Shown in pieces: positions 23,649 through 27,822 of a DNA stretch of 27,822 nucleotides. The DNA is from CAYNJF01 sp964351745 (lineage in GTDB: Bacteria; Pseudomonadota; Gammaproteobacteria; Berkiellales; Berkiellaceae). Position numbers and translations under genes: made by a program. How positions within the stretch are numbered: position 1 is the first letter of the stretch; each line of letters begins with the position of its first letter. The notes below the pieces were generated by a model. It saw only the letters and a program-made list of their open reading frames with translations. It was not told the DNA's origin and made no database searches. The stretch is taken from the NCBI GenBank assembly GCA_964351745.1, contig CAYGPI010000027.1:1-27822 (forward strand), read 5' to 3'.

Positions 23649-23685
23649 AAAGAAGGGCGCTTGCTGTAGCGCCCTTCTTTCTTTT
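23649..23685. terminator. Bidirectional terminator between the Com1-like gene and ppa
   Basis: A perfect 10-bp inverted repeat AGAAGGGCGC (23651-23660) / GCGCCCTTCT (23669-23678), extended by two A-T pairs, with an 8-base loop. T-rich sequence follows on the plus strand (TTCTTTTC) and A-rich sequence precedes, giving a T-run on the minus strand. It sits exactly between two convergent genes. Confidence 0.9.
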
Positions 23686-23687
23686 CG

Positions 23688-24236
23688 TTAAAAGGCAGGC
23701 TTGTCCGGCGTGTCTTCATAACGTTTGACAGAATCCAAAATTTCTTTTTTAGCAGCATTGGCATCTACCCAGCCTTGCAGCTTAACCCACTTGCCTTCTT
23801 CTAGATCTTTGTAATGCTCAAAGAAATGACTGATTTGCTTTAACAATAAGCCAGAGACATCCTCTGGCGAGTGGACATCCCTGTAAATGGGGGTGAGCTT
23901 GTCGATGGGTACAGCCAGAATTTTGGCATCTTCACCAGATTCATCAGTCATTTTTAGCATGCCAATAGGGCGGCATCGTACGACACTACCACGGTTTAAA
24001 GGCATCGGTGCAATGATCAATACATCAACTGGATCGCCGTCTTCAGATAGGGTATGCGGGATGTAACCATAGTCGCACGGATAGCGCATGCTAGTTGCCA
24101 TAAACCTATCAACGAATAAAGCACCAGTCTCTTTATCTACTTCGTATTTGATTGGTTCTCCGTGGGCTGGTATTTCAATAATAACGTTGATATCGTCTGG
24201 TACTTTTTTGCCTACACTAACTTCTCTTAATCCCAT
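23688..24236 (-). CDS. ppa: Soluble inorganic pyrophosphatase (family I)
   Basis: Cytosolic Mg2+-dependent enzyme that hydrolyses pyrophosphate to two phosphates and so pulls biosynthetic reactions forward. The signature D66-G-D-P-V-D71 in SEDGDPVDVLI holds the catalytic metals; other conserved blocks are EIPAHGEPIKYEVDKETGALFVDRF, CDYGYIPHTL, VRCRPIGMLKMTDESGEDAKI and HFFEHYKDLEEGKWVK. The 182-residue length is that of hexameric bacterial enzymes. A TATAAT-like sequence lies upstream on the minus strand (plus coordinates 24275-24280). It is divergent from the gene for a membrane pyrophosphatase. Confidence 0.97.
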   Translation of the reverse strand: MGLREVSVGKKVPDDINVIIEIPAHGEPIKYEVDKETGALFVDRFMATSMRYPCDYGYIPHTLSEDGDPVDVLIIAPMPLNRGSVVRCRPIGMLKMTDESGEDAKILAVPIDKLTPIYRDVHSPEDVSGLLLKQISHFFEHYKDLEEGKWVKLQGWVDANAAKKEILDSVKRYEDTPDKPAF

Positions 24237-24274
24237 GATTCACCTAGTTAACTTTGAAGAATTGAACTTAGGTC

Positions 24275-24280
24275 ATTATA
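24275..24280 (-). promoter_or_regulatory. -10 element for ppa
   Basis: On the minus strand this reads TATAAT, 38 bases before the ppa start codon. No convincing -35 is present at normal spacing. Confidence 0.35.
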
Positions 24281-24417
24281 GCCCTAATTAAGCCGGGATT
24301 GGACCGCTTAACCATATAAAAAGTTTAGATTCTTAGATCATTTATTATTCTCATGAAAATTATGCTAATGGAGCTGAAAAACGTAAACTAGAGCAACGTT
24401 TTAGGTCCTAATTTGTT

Positions 24418-24428
24418 TGGTATATAAC
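24418..24428 (+). promoter_or_regulatory. Possible extended -10 promoter for the membrane pyrophosphatase gene
   Basis: TGGTATATAAC contains a TGn-TATATA arrangement and an overlapping TATAAC. It lies in the 209-base gap between the divergent pyrophosphatase genes, 17 bases before the start codon of the plus-strand gene, which makes a very short leader; hence low confidence. Confidence 0.3.
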
Positions 24429-24445
24429 TTTAAGTGGAGTAGAGA

Positions 24446-26467
24446 ATGGAATTAACGCAATATTGCGCGCCCCTGTTTGGCTTAGTGGGGCTCGCTATGG
24501 CCTTCATGCTATATCGCATTGTGGTTGGATACTGTGCTGGCGAAGGAAAAATCATTCAAATCAGTGAAGCTATTCATTTAGGTGCCATGGTTTTTATGAA
24601 GCGCGAATATAAGATGTTGGCTTGGTTTGCGGGTATCCTATTCATTTTATTAATGCTTACTCCTAGCGAGGAGCTAGGTTGGCGCACAGCTGTTTCGTTT
24701 GCTGTGGGAGCTGTTTGCTCTGCAGCAGCAGGTTATATTGGCATGTTTACGGCGACTAAAGCGAATGTTCGAACAACGAACGCAGCTCACAAAAAGGGGC
24801 AATCTGCTGCGCTGACAGTTGCGTTCTTTGGTGGCTCTGTCATGGGTGTTACCGTGGCATCGCTTGGTTTGGTTGGATTAGGCACTCTATATTATATTTG
24901 GGGGAGCGATCCAGTCACTGTGCATTATATCCATGGTTTTGGTATGGGGGCGTCTACGGTTGCTCTTTTTGCACGTGTTGGTGGTGGGATCTTCACTAAA
25001 AGTGCTGATGTCGGCGCTGACTTGGTAGGCAAGCTAGAAGCGGGGATCCCAGAAGATGACCCACGTAACCCAGGTGTTATCGCGGATAATGTTGGTGACA
25101 ATGTTGGTGATGTTGCTGGTATGGGATCAGATATTTTTGAGTCTTACTGCGGCTCTATGATTGCAACCATAGCGATAGCTTCAACTATGACAGCTTCAGA
25201 GTTATCCTTTTTAAATGTGTCTGTACCAAATGGCCTAATGTTCTTGCCTTTAGGCTTGGCATCGATAGGGCTGGTTTGCTCCTTATTAGGGATTTTCTTG
25301 ATTCGACAACTATCTGCCAAAAAGCCGGAAGTTGCACTTAGAGCAGGCACGATTGCTGCGGCACTTATGTTTATCGCAGCATCTTTTTTCGTGATTAAGC
25401 AGTCAGGCATTAGTCTAGGTGTTTGGGGAGCTGTCGTTAGTGGCGCAATTGGTGGCATTATTATTGGGTTAGCCACAGAATATTATACAGCTGGTGCACC
25501 TGTAAAGCGTATTGCGAATGCGGGTAAAACAGGTCCTGCGACAGTGATGATAGCTGGTCTCGCGATAGGCATGGAATCTGTTGTTATTCCTGTTCTAACG
25601 ATATGCGGTATCATTTATTTTTCGACTTACTTTTCAGGCTTATATGGCGTAGGTATTGCTGCCGTTGGTATGCTTGCAACCGTTGGTATAACGATGGCCA
25701 TTGATGCTTATGGTCCCGTTGCAGATAACGCAGGCGGTATCGCTGAAATGGGTGGTCTGGGAGAAGAAACAAGAAAGATTACAGACTCTTTAGATGAGCT
25801 TGGCAATACAACGGCAGCGATTGGTAAAGGTTTTGCGATAGGGGCAGCGGCTCTTGCTGCATTGGCCATTATCACAGCTTTTGTTGAGACAGTTGCAGCT
25901 CACAAAACTGGTTTTAAATTAGAGTTAGGTAATCCTCAAGTTTTAATAGGGTTATTTATTGGCGGCGTTTTACCATTTCTTATAGCGGCCATTACAATGA
26001 CAGCTGTCGGTGATGCTGCTTTTGCCATGATTGAAGAGATACGTCGTCAATTTAAGGAAATTGCAGGTTTACTAGAAGGTACAGCTGAGCCAGACACTGC
26101 AAGATGTGTTGATATTGCAACAACAGCAGCTTTAAAGAAGATGATCTTGCCTGGTACCATTGCTGTTTCAGCACCAGCAATCGTTGGTTTTGGACTTAGC
26201 CCAGAAGCCTTAGGCGGTATGCTTGGCGGTGCCTTGTTAAGCTGCGTGCTTTTAGCGCTTATGATGGCCAATGCCGGTGGCGCTTGGGATAATGCCAAAA
26301 AATATATCGAAAAGGGCAATTTAGGCGGTAAGGGTACGGATGTGCATACTGCGGCTGTTGTTGGTGATACCGTTGGTGATCCATTCAAAGATACATCAGG
26401 TCCTGCCATGAACATTTTGATTAATGTGATGGCTATTGTAAGTTTAGTGATAGCACCTATGTTATAA
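24446..26467 (+). CDS. hppA: Membrane-bound ion-translocating pyrophosphatase (K+-dependent type)
   Basis: A polytopic membrane protein (673 residues, about 16 helices) that couples pyrophosphate hydrolysis to pumping of H+ and/or Na+. The catalytic loop block GGGIFTKSADVGADLVGKLEAG and then DNVGDNVGDVAGMGSD is complete, as are the DAYGPVADNAGGIAEM and GDTVGDPFKDTSGPAMN blocks. In GNTTAAIGKGFAIG the positions that decide potassium dependence are A457 and G460; K+-independent enzymes have Lys and Thr there, so this is the K+-dependent type. The gate glutamate is in DIFESY, as in Thermotoga-type enzymes. Whether it pumps Na+, H+ or both cannot be read by eye. It has GGAG before the ATG, and a terminator follows. 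Confidence 0.96.
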   Translation: MELTQYCAPLFGLVGLAMAFMLYRIVVGYCAGEGKIIQISEAIHLGAMVFMKREYKMLAWFAGILFILLMLTPSEELGWRTAVSFAVGAVCSAAAGYIGMFTATKANVRTTNAAHKKGQSAALTVAFFGGSVMGVTVASLGLVGLGTLYYIWGSDPVTVHYIHGFGMGASTVALFARVGGGIFTKSADVGADLVGKLEAGIPEDDPRNPGVIADNVGDNVGDVAGMGSDIFESYCGSMIATIAIASTMTASELSFLNVSVPNGLMFLPLGLASIGLVCSLLGIFLIRQLSAKKPEVALRAGTIAAALMFIAASFFVIKQSGISLGVWGAVVSGAIGGIIIGLATEYYTAGAPVKRIANAGKTGPATVMIAGLAIGMESVVIPVLTICGIIYFSTYFSGLYGVGIAAVGMLATVGITMAIDAYGPVADNAGGIAEMGGLGEETRKITDSLDELGNTTAAIGKGFAIGAAALAALAIITAFVETVAAHKTGFKLELGNPQVLIGLFIGGVLPFLIAAITMTAVGDAAFAMIEEIRRQFKEIAGLLEGTAEPDTARCVDIATTAALKKMILPGTIAVSAPAIVGFGLSPEALGGMLGGALLSCVLLALMMANAGGAWDNAKKYIEKGNLGGKGTDVHTAAVVGDTVGDPFKDTSGPAMNILINVMAIVSLVIAPML

Positions 26468-26476
26468 AAAGTAGAG

Positions 26477-26502
26477 AAAGGGTGGGTAATCCCCACTCTT
26501 TT
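26477..26502 (+). terminator. Rho-independent terminator after the membrane pyrophosphatase gene
   Basis: A 10-bp stem AAAGGGTGGG (26477-26486) / CCCACTCTTT (26492-26501) with one G-T wobble and a 5-base loop, ending in TTTT. The sodC ribosome binding site follows within 10 bases. Confidence 0.85.
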
Positions 26503-26519
26503 GTCTTAAGGAGAAGACG

Positions 26520-27065
26520 ATGATAAGAGCATGGCAAATTTTGTTTTTATACCTTGTTTCATTTTCATGTTTTAGTGAAACGCTTTCGGTCGATGTATTC
26601 CAATTGGTATCTGACTCAAATAAAAATGGGATTGGACATAAAATTGGAGCGGTTACTTTTAAAGAGAGCCCTTTTGGGATTTTAATCCTTCCAGATATTA
26701 AAGATTTTTCTCCAGGTATGCATGGCTTTCATATTCATGAGAATCCATCATGTGAGGGGCAAGTTAAAGATGGTATTTACATCGCTGGTCTTGCTGCTGG
26801 CGGTCATTTAGATCCAGACAAAACTTTAAAGCATTTAGGTCCATATGACTTAAAAGGTCACTTGGGAGATTTGCCTCCTTTGTATTGTGATGCAGCTGGC
26901 AGCTGTCAGACAGAGGTGCTTGCGCCTAAAATTAAGCTGAGTGATTTGATGGATCGCAGTGTGATGATTCATGCTCATGGCGATAATTTTTCTGATCAGC
27001 CTAAGGTTTTAGGCGGGGGTGGAGCAAGAATGGCCTGTGGGGTTGCCTTGAGTGAAGACGCTTAG
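26520..27065 (+). CDS. sodC: Periplasmic Cu/Zn superoxide dismutase
   Basis: SodC dismutes superoxide in the periplasm and protects against external oxidants such as a host burst. Residues 1-19 form a signal peptide (MIRAWQILFLYLVSFSCFS). Copper and zinc ligands are in GMHGFHIHENPSCE, AGGHLDPDKTLKHLGP, KGHLGDLPP and MIHAHGDNFSDQP; the normal disulfide is between the cysteines in NPSCE and RMACGV. The conserved KVLGGGGARMACGV ending is intact. Two extra cysteines, C123 and C129 in LYCDAAGSC, replace the usual non-cysteine loop and may form a second disulfide. AAGGAG precedes the ATG. The terminator of the upstream gene lies just before this ribosome binding site, so a dedicated promoter is not obvious and some read-through may be used. 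Confidence 0.94.
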   Translation: MIRAWQILFLYLVSFSCFSETLSVDVFQLVSDSNKNGIGHKIGAVTFKESPFGILILPDIKDFSPGMHGFHIHENPSCEGQVKDGIYIAGLAAGGHLDPDKTLKHLGPYDLKGHLGDLPPLYCDAAGSCQTEVLAPKIKLSDLMDRSVMIHAHGDNFSDQPKVLGGGGARMACGVALSEDA

Positions 27066-27073
27066 AGCTAAAT

Positions 27074-27107
27074 CCAACCCAGCAAAACAAATTTTTTGAT
27101 GGGTTGG
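27074..27107. terminator. Hairpin between convergent sodC and methyltransferase genes
   Basis: CCAACCCA (27074-27081) pairs with TGGGTTGG (27100-27107); inside, after a G-A mismatch, CAAAA pairs with TTTTG around a 6-base loop. There is no T-run outside the stem, so it is a terminator-like structure serving both ends, with moderate confidence. Confidence 0.55.
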
Positions 27108-27121
27108 CTGAAGGGGATTTT

Positions 27122-27769
27122 CTATCCTTTTTTTCTACAAAGAGTCATACCATCACGTATAGGCAGTAGTGTGGCCTCAACGCGTTCGTCTTGACTTAGC
27201 ATATAATTGAGTTGGGCGATGACTTTGGTTTCTTTATCGCGAGGATCTAAAACTCTTCCACCCCAAAGTGTATTGTCGATGACGATTAAGCCACCTGTTT
27301 TAAGCTTAGGAAGCACAGCTTCAAAGTAATTAAGATAACCGTTTTTATCGGCATCAATAAAGACAAAGTCTAGTGTGTGCTCAATCTCTTTAATTGTTTC
27401 GATGGCGGGGTTTAGCTTTAAGCTTATTTTGTGCCCATAGGGGCTTTGGTCAAAATATTTTTGAGCAATGCTAGCGTGATGCTCGTCGATTTCACAGGTA
27501 ATGAGCTGACTATCAGCAGGTAGAGCTGAAGCCATATATAAAGTTGAATATCCAGTGAAGGTGCCAATTTCAAGAACATTTTTCGCTCCACTGATTCCTA
27601 TGAGCAATTTAAGAAACTGCCCTTCAGTAGGCCCGCAGAGCATTTGAGGAAAATTGGTAGAGAGCTGGGTTTCTAATCTTAGGTTTTTAAGCAAAGTTGG
27701 CTCTTTGCTAGAGCTTTTTAATACGTATTTTTGTATGGCTTGACTCATATAGAGCTCTTCAGCATTCAT
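27122..27769 (-). CDS. Class I SAM-dependent O-methyltransferase (catechol-OMT-like family)
   Basis: The 215-residue protein belongs to the small cation-dependent O-methyltransferases. SAM-binding motif I is VLEIGTFTGYST (about residues 65-76), followed by an acidic residue after the next strand (CEID), and the metal-binding motif FIDADKNGY (D139, D141) with D165-N166 in VIDNTLWGG. These are the diagnostic metal-site residues of the family. The natural substrate, often a catechol-like compound, cannot be predicted. The ATG at 27769 has AAAGGGG upstream on the minus strand; a second ATG seven codons later is possible. It is convergent with sodC. Confidence 0.92.
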   Translation of the reverse strand: MNAEELYMSQAIQKYVLKSSSKEPTLLKNLRLETQLSTNFPQMLCGPTEGQFLKLLIGISGAKNVLEIGTFTGYSTLYMASALPADSQLITCEIDEHHASIAQKYFDQSPYGHKISLKLNPAIETIKEIEHTLDFVFIDADKNGYLNYFEAVLPKLKTGGLIVIDNTLWGGRVLDPRDKETKVIAQLNYMLSQDERVEATLLPIRDGMTLCRKKG

Positions 27770-27795
27770 GTGCTACCCCTTTAGTTTAATTGGTA

Positions 27796-27801
27796 ATTAT
27801 A
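27796..27801 (-). promoter_or_regulatory. -10 element for the O-methyltransferase gene
   Basis: On the minus strand this reads TATAAT, 26 bases before the start codon. The -35 region would lie at the very edge of the window and cannot be judged. Confidence 0.35.
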
Positions 27802-27822
27802 CCCATACTTAAGCTTTTAGCG

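Noticed and set aside
26047..26496. Long open frame antisense to the end of the membrane pyrophosphatase gene
   Set aside because: The Ala/Pro/Ser/Ile-rich product has no recognisable motif and runs through the terminator; typical shadow of a conserved membrane-protein gene.

Overview
The window is 27.8 kb of a moderately AT-rich gammaproteobacterial chromosome and is almost entirely coding. I recognise 29 protein genes. No tRNA, rRNA, insertion sequence, prophage or CRISPR array is visible. The backbone follows a well-known gammaproteobacterial order: nnrD-tsaE-amiB-mutL-(two small membrane proteins)-miaA-(unknown)-hfq-hflX-hflK-hflC-yjeT-purA-rnr-rlmB, then rpsF-rpsR-rplI, then dnaB-alr and pdxH. 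The 27 kDa thiol-disulfide protein at 22875-23636 resembles Coxiella Com1, and there are a basic-tailed HU protein and a short DUF1631 protein. Together these suggest a Legionellales/Coxiella-like lineage. That placement is an inference from family resemblance, not a phylogenetic result.

Layout. 1-4293: NAD(P)HX repair (nnrD, 5' end outside the window), the tRNA t6A ATPase tsaE, the septal amidase amiB and mismatch repair mutL. These four are packed with overlapping ends and probably form one transcript. 4306-4994: two small membrane proteins facing each other across a perfect 12-bp inverted repeat; the second is a half-sized PnuC/SemiSWEET-like protein. 5073-6684: a good sigma70-type promoter, miaA, and a single-pass membrane protein of unknown function. 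6708-6903: a repeat cluster in the long leader of hfq. 6961-10639: hfq, hflX (TTG start), hflK and hflC, closed by a strong terminator. 10698-15275: yjeT, purA, rnr and rlmB. 15311-16558: a separate ribosomal protein operon (S6, S18, L9) with a promoter, a structured leader that may be the S6:S18 autoregulatory element, and a textbook terminator. 16745-19961: dnaB, alr and pdxH; PdxH makes the PLP that Alr needs. 20183-20826: a histone-H1-like/HU fusion with its own terminator. 21018-23636: a DUF1631 protein, a GNAT acetyltransferase and the Com1-like protein. 23651-26502: a soluble pyrophosphatase and a membrane ion-pumping pyrophosphatase, transcribed divergently. 26520-27769: periplasmic Cu/Zn superoxide dismutase, and a convergent class I O-methyltransferase.

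Most of the window is ordinary housekeeping DNA. The parts most worth checking are the degenerate repeat family before hfq, the rpsF leader, the H1/HU fusion, the back-to-back soluble and K+-dependent-type membrane pyrophosphatases, the miniature PnuC-like protein, and the unassigned membrane protein between miaA and hfq. I found no clear sign of a large undescribed multi-gene system.
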